A DNA stretch of 64,000 nucleotides from an uncultured Clostridia bacterium (lineage in GTDB: Bacteria; Bacillota; Clostridia; Christensenellales; Aristaeellaceae). The stretch spans positions 19,006 through 83,005 of the forward strand of contig CAKUKM010000007.1 of assembly GCA_934663595.1 (NCBI GenBank), in the 5' to 3' direction. Positions 39,579 through 47,555 of this stretch are shown in pieces (the stretch's first letter is position 1; the number at the start of each line of letters is the position of its first letter). Under the pieces are notes generated by a model. That model was not told the DNA's origin and ran no database searches. It saw nothing but the letters and a program-made list of their open reading frames with translations. The position numbers and the translations under genes were made by a program.

Positions 39579-40874
39579 ATGCCAAGGATTGCCGTATATA
39601 CGCTCGGCTGCAAGGTCAATCAATACGATACCGAGGCGATGCTCGAGCTGTTCGAGCGGGCGGGCTATGTTTCCGTGCCGTTTGATTCCGAGGCCGACGT
39701 GTATTTGATCAACACCTGCACCGTGACCGGCACGGGCGATCAGAAATCGCTGAAGACCGTGCGCCGCGTCGCGCGCCTGCATCCGGATTGCGCGATCATC
39801 GTCTGCGGCTGCCTCGCGCAGCGCATGGCGGACGAAATTCTGCAGATGGACAATGTGCGCCTGGTGGTGGGCGTTACGCGGCGCGGCGAGGTCGTGGAGC
39901 TGCTGGAGCGCGCGCTGAATGCCAATACGCGCATCAGCGCGGTGGAAACGCTCAAAAACGCGCCGTTCGAGCGCCTCGCCGTATCGCGCCACGAGGGCAA
40001 AACCCGCGCGACGATGAAAATTCAGGAGGGCTGCGACCGGTGGTGCGCGTATTGCATCATTCCCGCGGTGCGCGGGCCGGTGCGGTCGATGCCGATGAAT
40101 GAGGTGCGCGCGGAGGCGCGGCGGCTGGCGGACGCGGGCTATCGCGAAATCGTCGTAACCGGCATTCACCTGGCCAGCTACGGCCGCGGAACGGACGACC
40201 GGCTGATCGACGCGATCGCCGCCGTTCACGATACGCCGGGCGTGGAGCGCGTGCGGCTGGGCTCCTTGGAGCCGCTGGTCGCGGACGAGGCGTTTGCAAG
40301 GAGCCTTTCCGAAATGCCAGGGCTCGCGCGGCAGTTCCATCTCTCGCTCCAGTCCGGAAGCGCGGGCGTGCTCAAGCGCATGAACCGAAGGTATTCGCCG
40401 GAGGAATATCTGGCCGCGTGCGAAACGCTGCGCAGATTCATGCCCGAATGCGCGATTACCACGGATATCATCGCCGGCTTCCCGGGCGAAACCGAGCAGG
40501 AGTTTGAAGAGACCGAGGCGTTTATTCAGAAGGTTCGCTTTGCGCGGATTCACGTATTTCCCTATTCGCGGCGCTCGGGAACGCGCGCGGACCGGATGGA
40601 AAATCAGGTGCCCGAATCGGTAAAGCACGAAAGAGGCCAAAAATTAATTCAAATCGGGAACAAAATGGAAACCGAGTACGTCTATAATAGCGTAGGAACG
40701 GTGCAGCGCGTGCTGTTTGAGCAGCCGGCGGGCGAGGGCCTGGCCGAGGGCTACACCGGAGAATACATACGCGTTCGCGCAAACGCCGCGCCGGGAGAGA
40801 TGGCGTGCGTGCGCATCGTGCGAACGGAAGGCACGCTCGCCATTGGAGAAAGGCTGGCGGAGGACGGGAGGTGA
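39579..40874 (+). CDS. mtaB: tRNA (t6A37) methylthiotransferase MtaB
   Basis: A 431-residue radical-SAM enzyme that converts t6A37 to ms2t6A37 in tRNAs reading ANN codons. The N-terminal UPF0004 domain supplies three cluster cysteines (LGCKVNQYDTE, INTCTVTG, IVCGCLAQ). The radical-SAM motif is CDRWCAYCIIP. A C-terminal TRAM domain is visible (TEYVYNSVGTVQRVLFEQPAGEGLAEGYT). The short names GCKVNQ and C-D-x-x-C-x-Y-C distinguish MtaB from MiaB and RimO. GAGGAG precedes the ATG. The HIT gene follows 6 bp downstream, as in many Clostridia. Confidence 0.95.
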   Translation: MPRIAVYTLGCKVNQYDTEAMLELFERAGYVSVPFDSEADVYLINTCTVTGTGDQKSLKTVRRVARLHPDCAIIVCGCLAQRMADEILQMDNVRLVVGVTRRGEVVELLERALNANTRISAVETLKNAPFERLAVSRHEGKTRATMKIQEGCDRWCAYCIIPAVRGPVRSMPMNEVRAEARRLADAGYREIVVTGIHLASYGRGTDDRLIDAIAAVHDTPGVERVRLGSLEPLVADEAFARSLSEMPGLARQFHLSLQSGSAGVLKRMNRRYSPEEYLAACETLRRFMPECAITTDIIAGFPGETEQEFEETEAFIQKVRFARIHVFPYSRRSGTRADRMENQVPESVKHERGQKLIQIGNKMETEYVYNSVGTVQRVLFEQPAGEGLAEGYTGEYIRVRANAAPGEMACVRIVRTEGTLAIGERLAEDGR

Positions 40875-40880
40875 AGAACG

Positions 40881-41213
40881 ATGGATTGCCTGTTCTGCAA
40901 AATCATTGCCGGAGAAATTCCGTGCACGAAGGTATACGAGGATGAAAAGACCTTCGCGTTTCGCGACATCAACCCCCAGGCGCCCACGCATGTGCTGATT
41001 CTGCCGAAAAAGCATATGAAGAACGTGCTGGAATGCGATTCGGAAACGGCGGCGGCGCTGCTGCATGCGGTCAAGGAGGTCGCGCGGCTGGAAAAGGTCG
41101 AGGAAGACGGCTTCCGAATCGTGAGCAATTGCGGCGAAAACGGCGCGCAATCGGTTCCCCACCTGCATGTGCATCTGCTGGGCGGAAGGCGACTGAGCGA
41201 TTCCATGAGCTGA
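40881..41213 (+). CDS. HIT family nucleotide-binding protein (HinT-like)
   Basis: A 110-residue cytoplasmic protein. It opens with CLFCKIIAGEIPCTKVYEDE and ends with the histidine triad VPHLHVHLLGGR. HinT-type proteins hydrolyse AMP-linked substrates such as adenosine phosphoramidates. GGAGGTGAAGAACG lies upstream. It is the last gene of the prmA-rsmE-mtaB run. rpsU, which commonly follows it in Firmicutes, lies 180 bp downstream under its own promoter. Confidence 0.93.
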   Translation: MDCLFCKIIAGEIPCTKVYEDEKTFAFRDINPQAPTHVLILPKKHMKNVLECDSETAAALLHAVKEVARLEKVEEDGFRIVSNCGENGAQSVPHLHVHLLGGRRLSDSMS

Positions 41214-41296
41214 ACCCGTTCGCGATCGCCCGCAAAGGGTTGGGGCCGACCAAAAGCGAACGAAATGTGAAATTTGCAAATCCATGCGGATTTCAC

Positions 41297-41326
41297 TTGA
41301 CGGAAGACTATAGTATGCGGTATAAT
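41297..41326 (+). promoter_or_regulatory. Promoter of rpsU
   Basis: TTGACG, 18-bp spacer, perfect TATAAT, with TATGCGG just upstream of the -10 box. Confidence 0.75.
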
Positions 41327-41392
41327 AACCGATGTGGCGAACCCCATGCTACATTGGCGTATGCCATTTAATCGCGAGGGGAGGGAAAGCAC

Positions 41393-41566
41393 ATGTCCGA
41401 GGTACGCATTCGGGAAAATGAATCATTGGAAAGCGCGCTGCGTCGTTTTAAGCGTAAGACCGCTCGTGATGGTATTCTTGCCGAGGCAAGAAAAAGAGAG
41501 CATTACGAGAAGCCGAGCGTAAAGCGCAAGAAGAAGGCTGAAGCCGCTCGCAAGCGTAAGTATTAA
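41393..41566 (+). CDS. rpsU: 30S ribosomal protein S21
   Basis: A 57-residue basic protein: MSEVRIRENESLESALRR, a positively charged middle (KRKTARDGILAEARKREHYEKP), and the lysine/arginine-rich tail KKKAEAARKRKY. It binds the 16S rRNA platform near the anti-Shine-Dalgarno region. A GAGGGGAGGG ribosome binding site precedes the ATG. Length and sequence match Firmicutes S21. It is monocistronic, with its own promoter and terminator. Confidence 0.97.
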   Translation: MSEVRIRENESLESALRRFKRKTARDGILAEARKREHYEKPSVKRKKKAEAARKRKY

Positions 41567-41575
41567 TGCCAATGA

Positions 41576-41606
41576 AGCCCCTTTGTAGCTGCAAAGGGGC
41601 TATTTT
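41576..41606 (+). terminator. Terminator of rpsU
   Basis: AGCCCCTTTG and CAAAGGGGCT pair perfectly around TAGCTG, followed by ATTTTC. Between it and 41799 only a promoter is seen. Confidence 0.85.
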
Positions 41607-41631
41607 CTCATACCCCCTGTTTATGTTCTAT

Positions 41632-41660
41632 TTGAATTGAGAACGCGCATAAAATATAAC
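41632..41660 (+). promoter_or_regulatory. Promoter upstream of the methyltransferase-rho operon
   Basis: TTGAAT, 17-bp spacer, TATAAC. About 140 bp of untranslated leader follow before the ATG at 41800; no known riboswitch was recognised in it. Confidence 0.55.
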
Positions 41661-41799
41661 CGTCTGTCCCCAAATGGGGTGGAGAAGGCGCGGGAGCGGG
41701 CCGCGCAGGCTCCTGAATTCTCGGAAGGAATCCTTTTGTCGAAGGAAAAAACGCATTTTCCGGCGATAAAGCGCTCATGTTTTTTTAATTGAGGCGAAT

Positions 41800-42807
41800 A
41801 TGAAATATACGATATTGCTCTGGCCGCATGCGAACGCGCGGTATAGAGCCGAAACGGTAAGACTCGCAAGGGCGGAGCTCGAGGTCATTCTGTCGCGCGC
41901 GGATGCGGAGGCGCGGGTGGAAACGGCCGGGAGCGCGGATTTGCCGATGCTTTCGATCGAAACCGGGGCGCCGCTCGAGGGAGAGCGCCTGAACGCGGTT
42001 CGGCGGGCGTCGCTGATGTATTGCCTGTTTGAAACGCGCCCGGACGGGAGCATGCTGCCGATCGCGGGCCGCGAACACGCCTATCTGGGCGAGGACCTGC
42101 CGGGTATTTTGAAATACAAGGGCAAAACAAACGAGATGTTTACGCAGCTGCTGATCAACGCAGGCCTGTATGCGGGCGATTTTTGCGCGCCCGAGATTCC
42201 CGTGCGGCTGTACGATCCAATGTGCGGCCGCGGAACGACGCTGCTGGTGGGCGCGAATCGCGGCTGGCAGTGCACGGGCTCGGATGTGGATCGCGCCGGA
42301 TTGAACGAGGCCGAGCAGTTTTTGAAGCGCTATTTGGAATATCATCGCATAAAGCACGCGTTTGAGCGCGAATCGCTGACGCTCACGGGCAAAAACCACG
42401 CGCCGTGCGTGCAGTGCACGTTCGCCGATACGCCCGCGCACTACAAGGCGGGCGAGACCGCGTCGGTGCGGCTGGTGAATTGCGACGCGTGCGAGGCGCG
42501 CAATGCGTTCGGCGCGAAGACGTTTCATCTGATCGCGTGCGATTTGCCGTATGGCGTGCAGCACGCGTCGAAGGGCGGCCAGCTCGAGGGCCTGCTCGCG
42601 CGCGCGCTGCCGATTTGGAAAAAGACGCTCGTTCCGGGCGGGACGATTGCGCTTTCGTTTAACGCGCAGACGCTCAAGCGCGATCGCGTGCGCGAGCTGA
42701 TGCAGGAGGCCGGCATGGAGCCGATGGCCGGCGGCGCGTGGGACGGATTTGCGCATTGGGTGGAGCAGGCAGTCACGCGCGATATTGCGGTCTGCCGCAG
42801 AGTTTGA
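41800..42807 (+). CDS. TRM11/THUMP-class RNA methyltransferase-like protein
   Basis: A 335-residue SAM-dependent methyltransferase. The N-terminal ~100 residues look like a substrate domain. The catalytic part shows RLYDPMCGRGTTLLVGANRGWQCTGSDVD, the SAM-binding DP-x-CG-x-G-T of UPF0020 enzymes, and FHLIACDLPYGVQ, the D-L-P-Y-G (N/D-P-P-Y type) catalytic motif for guanine-N2 or other exocyclic amine methylation. A middle segment with CxxC-like cysteines (PCVQC, NCDACEARNAF) may bind metal, which is not typical of the family. GGCG lies upstream of the ATG, so initiation appears weak. It is 17 bp from rho. Confidence 0.75.
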   Translation: MKYTILLWPHANARYRAETVRLARAELEVILSRADAEARVETAGSADLPMLSIETGAPLEGERLNAVRRASLMYCLFETRPDGSMLPIAGREHAYLGEDLPGILKYKGKTNEMFTQLLINAGLYAGDFCAPEIPVRLYDPMCGRGTTLLVGANRGWQCTGSDVDRAGLNEAEQFLKRYLEYHRIKHAFERESLTLTGKNHAPCVQCTFADTPAHYKAGETASVRLVNCDACEARNAFGAKTFHLIACDLPYGVQHASKGGQLEGLLARALPIWKKTLVPGGTIALSFNAQTLKRDRVRELMQEAGMEPMAGGAWDGFAHWVEQAVTRDIAVCRRV

Positions 42808-42824
42808 TCGATTGGAGGAATACT

Positions 42825-45800
42825 ATGGATTATCATTCGCTGTATCAGAAGAGCGTTCTCGAGCTGCGAAAAATTGCGAAGGAGAATCGGGTGCGCGTTC
42901 CGGCGGGCACCAGCAAGGCGATGATCGTGCAGCTGATTCTCGAGGGCGTGGAGCACGAGGGCGATACGTCCGTTGTAAAGCCCAAATCGATCGATCAGGA
43001 GGTGCGCCGCGCGTCGATGGGCCGCCCCGGTCGCCCGCCGATGAAGAAGGAGAGCGTGCAGCGCGGCCCGACGGCGGCGGAAATCGAACAGGGCATCTTT
43101 TCCGTAAGGCGTCCCGAGGTCATGCCGGAGGAGCGCCCGGCCGTGCGGTCGAGCTATGCCATGCGCATGCGCGGAAATCAGTCCGCAAACGGCGATCGCC
43201 TTTACGAGGATTATGAATCCGGCAACGAAACGTGGGACGGCGAGGCGGACGATCTGTACGCCGCGGGCGTGCTAACGCCGAGCGCGGAAGTGTCTCAGCC
43301 CGAGTCGCCCGCGCCGAGAAAGCGCGGCCGCCCGAGAAAGGTGCGCGAGGAATCGCCGGAGCCGCCGGTACCGGTCGTAAAGAGGCCGCGCGGCCGTCCG
43401 CGCCGCACGCCGCTGCCGGAAACCGCAATCGCCAATCCGGAAGCCACCGCACCGCAGGAGAACGCGCCCGTCCAGGCGAATGCAGAAGCAGCGGGCGAGA
43501 TGGATTTCGTAAAAACGCCCGTCGAAGCGCCTGTTGCGATCAAATCGGAAGCGTCCGCCAAAGTAAATGCCGAAACGCAAGCCGAAATAAATAATGAAAT
43601 GCCCAGCAAAGCAAATAATGTAGAAACGCCTGTTTATCAGAGCGCGGAAGAGGATGCAAAGCCTGTTGCCGAAATACCTATTCATCAGAGTGCCGAAACG
43701 GCGGTAAATCCTGTCGCGGAAATGCCCGTTCATCAGAGCGACGAAGCACATGCGAAGCCTGTTGCTGAAACGCCTATCCATCAGAGCGACGAAGCGGATG
43801 CGAAGCCCGCTGCCGAAACGCCTATTCATCAGAGTGTCGAAGAGCCTGTGAAGCCCGCCGCGGAAGTATCTGCACATCAGAGTGCCGAAACGGATGAAAA
43901 GACTACCGCTGAAAAGCTTGTTCATCAGAGCGCGGAAGCGTCCGCCCGTCAGAGCATGGAAGAATCTGCAAAGTCCGCCGCCAAGATGCCCATCCATCAG
44001 AGTACGGAAGCGGCTGCGAAGCCCGACGCTGAAACGCCAGCCCGTCAGAGTGCGGAAGCGGCAGCAAAGTCCGACGCGGAAGTACCCGCTCATCAGAGCG
44101 ACGAAACGGCTGCGAAAGCCGCTGCGGAAGCATCCGCCCATCAGAGCGCCGAAGCGGCTGCGAAACTCGCTACGGAAGCATCCGCCCATCAGAGCGACGA
44201 AGCGGCTGCGAAACCCGCTGCGGAAGTCCCCGCCAAACAGAGCGACGAAGTGATCGGTCATCAGAGCGTCGAAACGACTGCAAAGCCCGCCGCGGAAACG
44301 CCCACCCATCAGAGTGGCGAAGCGGCTGCGAAGTCTGCCGTCGAAGCGGCTGCTTCCAATTCTACGCAGAATGCTGCGCAGCAGGGACGGGCTGCGGGCG
44401 GGTATGTGCGCCGCTCGTTTGGAAATAGCGATACGTATTGCCCGGCCGTTCTGAATGGGAATGGGGCGAATCGCCAATCCACTTCGGCGGACGGCGTGCG
44501 CCGTCCCTCGCTTCCGCGCCAGAGATTCGAAAATGCGCGCTATAATCCGGAACAGCGCGTAGAAAATTCCCGCTATAATCCGGAGCATCGCGCCGAAAAT
44601 GCGCGCTATAATCCGGACCAGCGTGCCGAAAATTCCCGCTATAATCCGGAGCGTCGTACCGAAACCCCGCGCTACAATTCAGACCAGCGCGCCGAATCCC
44701 CGCGCGGCAATTACAATGACCAGCGCACTGAAACCCCGCGCGGCAATTATAGCGACCAGCGCACCGAAACCCCGCGCGGCAATTATAGCGACCAGCGCAC
44801 GGAATCCCCGCGCGGCAATTATAACGACCAGCGCGCCGAATCCCCCCGCTACAATTCCGACCGGCGCGAGGACGCGACGGCGCAGAGCTCCGATCTCGTG
44901 TATCGCGACGATCCCGTGCAGCGCACGCTTCAGGCGCAGCGCGCGGTGAATTACGAAAACGGTCTGCGCCGCATGGAAAACGAGAGCTTCAATCCGCAGT
45001 CGGCCGAATTTGCCGACGGCGCGGGCCTGCTCGAGATTCAGCCGGACGGCTATGGCTTCCTGCGCGCGGAGAATTGCCTGCCGGGCAGCAAGGACGTGTA
45101 CATTTCAATTGCGCAGATTCGCCGGTTCGGTCTGCGCCCGGGCGATTTCGTGGAGGGCAAGACGCGCCCGCAGCGCGAGGGCGACCGCTACAGCGCGCTG
45201 GTGTATATCAATCGCGTCAACGGCGAGCCGCCGGAGCTCGCAGCGCAGCGCAAGCCGTTTGAATCGCTGGTGCCGTGGTATCCGACCGAGCGGCTGCGCA
45301 TGGAAAACCCGCTGAAGTCCGATATTTCGATGCGCATGATCGATATCGTGGCCCCGATCGGCAAGGGCCAGCGCGGCATGATCGTGTCGCAGCCGAAGGC
45401 CGGCAAGACCACGCTGCTGAAAAAGATCGCCAATTCCATCGCCGATAACAACCCCGAGGTCAAGCTGATCGTGCTGCTGATCGACGAGCGCCCCGAGGAA
45501 GTGACCGATATGAAGCGCTCGATTCGCGGCGACGTGATCTATTCCACCTTCGATTCCGCGCCGGAAAACCATGCGCGCGTTTCCGAAATGGTGCTCGCGC
45601 ACGCGCAGCGGCTGGTGGAATCCGGCAAGGACGTCGTGATTCTCCTGGATTCGATCACGCGACTGGCCCGCGCGTACAACCTCACGATTCCGCCGACGGG
45701 CAGATCGCTGTCCGGCGGTCTGGACCCGGGAGCGCTGTATAAGCCGAAGAAGTTCTTCGGCGCGGCGCGCAATATCGAAAACGGCGGCAGCCTCACCATC

Positions 45801-46169
45801 ATCGCCACCGCGCTGGTGGATACCGGCAGCCGCATGGACGATATCATCTTTGAGGAATTCAAGGGCACGGGCAATATGGAATTGCATCTGGACCGCAGAC
45901 TGTCCGACAAGCGCATCTTCCCGGCGATCGACCTGCTGAAATCCGGCACGCGGCGCGAGGAACTGCTGCTCAAGCCCGAGGAGCGCGAGGGCGAATATCA
46001 GGTGCGCAGGATGCTCACCGCCGGCGGCGGTCAGCAGAGCACCGAGCAGCTGATCAGCCTGATGGAAAAGACGGCAAACAACGTCGATTTCTTCCGCCGC
46101 CTGAAGGGCTGGATGGCCGTTTATGAAAAGGAGGGCTTTACCCTCGGCGGCAGGCCCGATCGCGGATGA
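42825..46169 (+). CDS. rho: Transcription termination factor Rho with very long disordered insertion
   Basis: At 1114 residues this is about 2.7 times the length of E. coli Rho (419). Residues 1-42 form the Rho_N helical domain (VLELRKIAKENRVRVPAGTSKAMIVQLIL). From ~65 to ~716 comes low-complexity sequence with two AT-hook-like motifs (RKRGRPRK 165-172; RPRGRPRR 187-194), fifteen ~16-residue HQS repeats (267-506) and ten RYN/RGN repeats rich in Arg, Tyr and Asn (569-682). The catalytic core starts near 717: RNA-binding ILEIQPDGYGFLR-type CSD (LLEIQPDGYGFLR), Walker A QPKAGKTT (K861), LLIDERPEEV (Walker B neighbourhood), DSITRLARAYN, GGSLTIIATALVDTGSRMDD and a GTGNMEL R-loop/Q-loop region. TTGGAGGA precedes the ATG at 42825. 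It is coupled to the next gene by ATGA. Confidence 0.97.
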   Translation: MDYHSLYQKSVLELRKIAKENRVRVPAGTSKAMIVQLILEGVEHEGDTSVVKPKSIDQEVRRASMGRPGRPPMKKESVQRGPTAAEIEQGIFSVRRPEVMPEERPAVRSSYAMRMRGNQSANGDRLYEDYESGNETWDGEADDLYAAGVLTPSAEVSQPESPAPRKRGRPRKVREESPEPPVPVVKRPRGRPRRTPLPETAIANPEATAPQENAPVQANAEAAGEMDFVKTPVEAPVAIKSEASAKVNAETQAEINNEMPSKANNVETPVYQSAEEDAKPVAEIPIHQSAETAVNPVAEMPVHQSDEAHAKPVAETPIHQSDEADAKPAAETPIHQSVEEPVKPAAEVSAHQSAETDEKTTAEKLVHQSAEASARQSMEESAKSAAKMPIHQSTEAAAKPDAETPARQSAEAAAKSDAEVPAHQSDETAAKAAAEASAHQSAEAAAKLATEASAHQSDEAAAKPAAEVPAKQSDEVIGHQSVETTAKPAAETPTHQSGEAAAKSAVEAAASNSTQNAAQQGRAAGGYVRRSFGNSDTYCPAVLNGNGANRQSTSADGVRRPSLPRQRFENARYNPEQRVENSRYNPEHRAENARYNPDQRAENSRYNPERRTETPRYNSDQRAESPRGNYNDQRTETPRGNYSDQRTETPRGNYSDQRTESPRGNYNDQRAESPRYNSDRREDATAQSSDLVYRDDPVQRTLQAQRAVNYENGLRRMENESFNPQSAEFADGAGLLEIQPDGYGFLRAENCLPGSKDVYISIAQIRRFGLRPGDFVEGKTRPQREGDRYSALVYINRVNGEPPELAAQRKPFESLVPWYPTERLRMENPLKSDISMRMIDIVAPIGKGQRGMIVSQPKAGKTTLLKKIANSIADNNPEVKLIVLLIDERPEEVTDMKRSIRGDVIYSTFDSAPENHARVSEMVLAHAQRLVESGKDVVILLDSITRLARAYNLTIPPTGRSLSGGLDPGALYKPKKFFGAARNIENGGSLTIIATALVDTGSRMDDIIFEEFKGTGNMELHLDRRLSDKRIFPAIDLLKSGTRREELLLKPEEREGEYQVRRMLTAGGGQQSTEQLISLMEKTANNVDFFRRLKGWMAVYEKEGFTLGGRPDRG
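43623..44342 (+). repeat. 48-bp repeat array in rho (HQS repeats)
   Basis: 720 bp encode 240 residues in fifteen units, mostly 16 residues, of the pattern E-x-P-x-H-Q-S-x-E-x-x-A-K-x-x-A. One unit is 24 residues and two are 12, so the sum stays 240. CATCAGAG is repeated nearly unchanged at the DNA level, while other positions vary, pointing to expansion by unequal recombination followed by drift. Confidence 0.9.
44529..44870 (+). repeat. 33/36-bp repeat array in rho (RYN/RGN repeats)
   Basis: 342 bp encode 114 residues in ten units: five of 11 residues (ENxRYNPEQR-like), four of 12 (ETPRGNYSDQR-like) and a last of 11. Neighbouring copies are nearly identical at DNA level, notably the RGNYSDQRTE units, which indicates recent duplication. 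Confidence 0.9.
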
Positions 46170-46879
46170 AAATCGCGCTCGCTGCGGCGCGGTTTCGCAA
46201 CCGCGATATCGCATTCAATTTAAAGCAGATCGAGCGGCAAATGCGCGCGGCCCAAAGCGGCGGCGCGCAGCTCGTCTGCTTTGGCGAGGCGTTTCTGCAG
46301 GGCTTCGACGCGCTTTCCTGGGACTATTCGGCCGATCTCGCGCGCGGACTGCGCATGAATTCCGCGCCGATTCAGAAAATCGCGGCGCTTTCGCGGGAAA
46401 TGGGGATCGACGTTTCGTTCGGCTTTATCGAGCGCGACGGCGAGGAACTGTATTCCTCCTGCGCGCTCGTGGAAGGCGGCGAGATCACATATGCGTATCG
46501 GCGAATCACCGTCGGCTGGAAGGTGCGCGCGTGCTGGAATCACCCGCATTATCGCGAGGGCGATACCGTTTCGATCGTGCAATGGCGCGGAAAAAAGCTG
46601 GTGTTTGCGCTGTGCGGCGATCTCTGGGAGCGACCGGAGCGATTCACGGGTGCGGCGGATGCGCTGATCTGGCCGGTGTATATCGATTATACGCCCGCGG
46701 AATGGGCGGAGGCGCGGCTGGAATATGCCGAGCAGGCGGCGAAAACCGGCCTGCGCGCGCTTTTGATCAATTCACTGAACGACGACGAAGCTTTCGGTGG
46801 CTGCTGCGATTTTGAATCGGGCGCGATTCGCGCGGAGCTGCAAATGGGCCGCGAAGGGCTGCTGTATGTGGAGATCTGA
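46166..46879 (+). CDS. Carbon-nitrogen hydrolase (nitrilase superfamily)
   Basis: A 237-residue cytoplasmic amidase-like enzyme. The Glu of the Glu-Lys-Cys triad is in LVCFGEAFLQGFD, the Cys in VFALCGDLWERPE. The Lys position is less clear: ITYAYRRITVGWK carries Arg-Arg where Y-R-K is usual, with a Lys 6 residues on. The protein is shorter than most family members. It overlaps rho by 4 nt (ATGA) and is followed by a CAT-like gene after 1 nt, so the three are co-translated. The substrate is unknown; omega-amidase or N-carbamoyl activity are possibilities only. Confidence 0.83.
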   Translation: MKIALAAARFRNRDIAFNLKQIERQMRAAQSGGAQLVCFGEAFLQGFDALSWDYSADLARGLRMNSAPIQKIAALSREMGIDVSFGFIERDGEELYSSCALVEGGEITYAYRRITVGWKVRACWNHPHYREGDTVSIVQWRGKKLVFALCGDLWERPERFTGAADALIWPVYIDYTPAEWAEARLEYAEQAAKTGLRALLINSLNDDEAFGGCCDFESGAIRAELQMGREGLLYVEI

Positions 46880-46880
46880 C

Positions 46881-47510
46881 ATGAATTACCATACGATTGA
46901 TTTAAAAACCTGCCCGCGCGCAGCGCATTTTGCGTATTTCCGCGATATGGCGAACCCGTATATGGGCGTGACCGCGGAGGTGGACATCACGCAGTTCATG
47001 CGCCTGCGCCGGGAGGCCGGCCTTCCGTTTTATCTGCCGCTGATTTACCGCGCGGTGCACGCGGCGAACGACGTGCCCGAATTCAGAAGGCGCATCGTGG
47101 ACGGCGGCATTCGCGAATATGACTGGTGCGACGCCTCGCACACGGTCGCGAAGCCGGATGGCACCTACGCCTATTGCGCGCTGGATTATCAGAAGCCGCT
47201 GCGCGAATTCCTGCCCGATGCGATCGCGCGCCAGGAGGCGGTGTGCCGCGGCGGCGATATCGAGGAAGGGGAAGAGGCGATTTCCTATTTCTTCTGCTCG
47301 AGCTTGCCGTGGCTTACGTATACCGCGCTCGTGCAGCCCACGCCGTCGCCGGCGGACAGCAATCCGCGGCTGACCTGGGGCAAATACTTCGAGCGCGACG
47401 GCAAAACGATCCTGCCGTTCAGCGTGCTGTGCCATCACGCTCTGGTGGACGGCCTGCACCTCAGCCGCTTTTACGGATCGCTCGCCGAACGGCTGAACGA
47501 GAAAATGTGA
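46881..47510 (+). CDS. Chloramphenicol acetyltransferase-like acyltransferase
   Basis: A 209-residue CoA-dependent O-acyltransferase of the type-A CAT fold. Diagnostic parts are RAAHFAYFRDMANPYMGVTAEVDIT at the N-terminus, LPFYLPLIYRAVHAANDVPEFRRRI, and the catalytic LCHHALVDGLHLSRFY with His186 in HxxxDG. WGKYFERDGKTILPFSV is the beta-strand segment before it. The ATG is 1 nt past the nitrilase stop. Chromosomal CAT-like proteins of Firmicutes often do not confer resistance, so acetylation of a native hydroxylated metabolite is as likely. Confidence 0.87.
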   Translation: MNYHTIDLKTCPRAAHFAYFRDMANPYMGVTAEVDITQFMRLRREAGLPFYLPLIYRAVHAANDVPEFRRRIVDGGIREYDWCDASHTVAKPDGTYAYCALDYQKPLREFLPDAIARQEAVCRGGDIEEGEEAISYFFCSSLPWLTYTALVQPTPSPADSNPRLTWGKYFERDGKTILPFSVLCHHALVDGLHLSRFYGSLAERLNEKM

Positions 47511-47515
47511 GAAAA

Positions 47516-47551
47516 ATCCCGCGTTCGCAAATTGAACGCGGGATCATTTTT
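47516..47551. terminator. Bidirectional terminator
   Basis: ATCCCGCGTTC and GAACGCGGGAT pair perfectly around a 7-nt loop, then CATTTTT; A-run on the left side. It ends the rho operon and the convergent surface-protein gene. Confidence 0.88.
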
Positions 47552-47555
47552 GGAA

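Noticed and set aside
43623..44342. CRISPR-like array inside rho
   Set aside because: The repeat lies within one continuous open frame, with codon-level divergence and no equal-length spacers.
46881..47510. Acquired chloramphenicol resistance gene
   Set aside because: Base composition matches its neighbours, it is coupled to rho and nitrilase genes, and no mobile element is nearby. A native acyltransferase is more likely.
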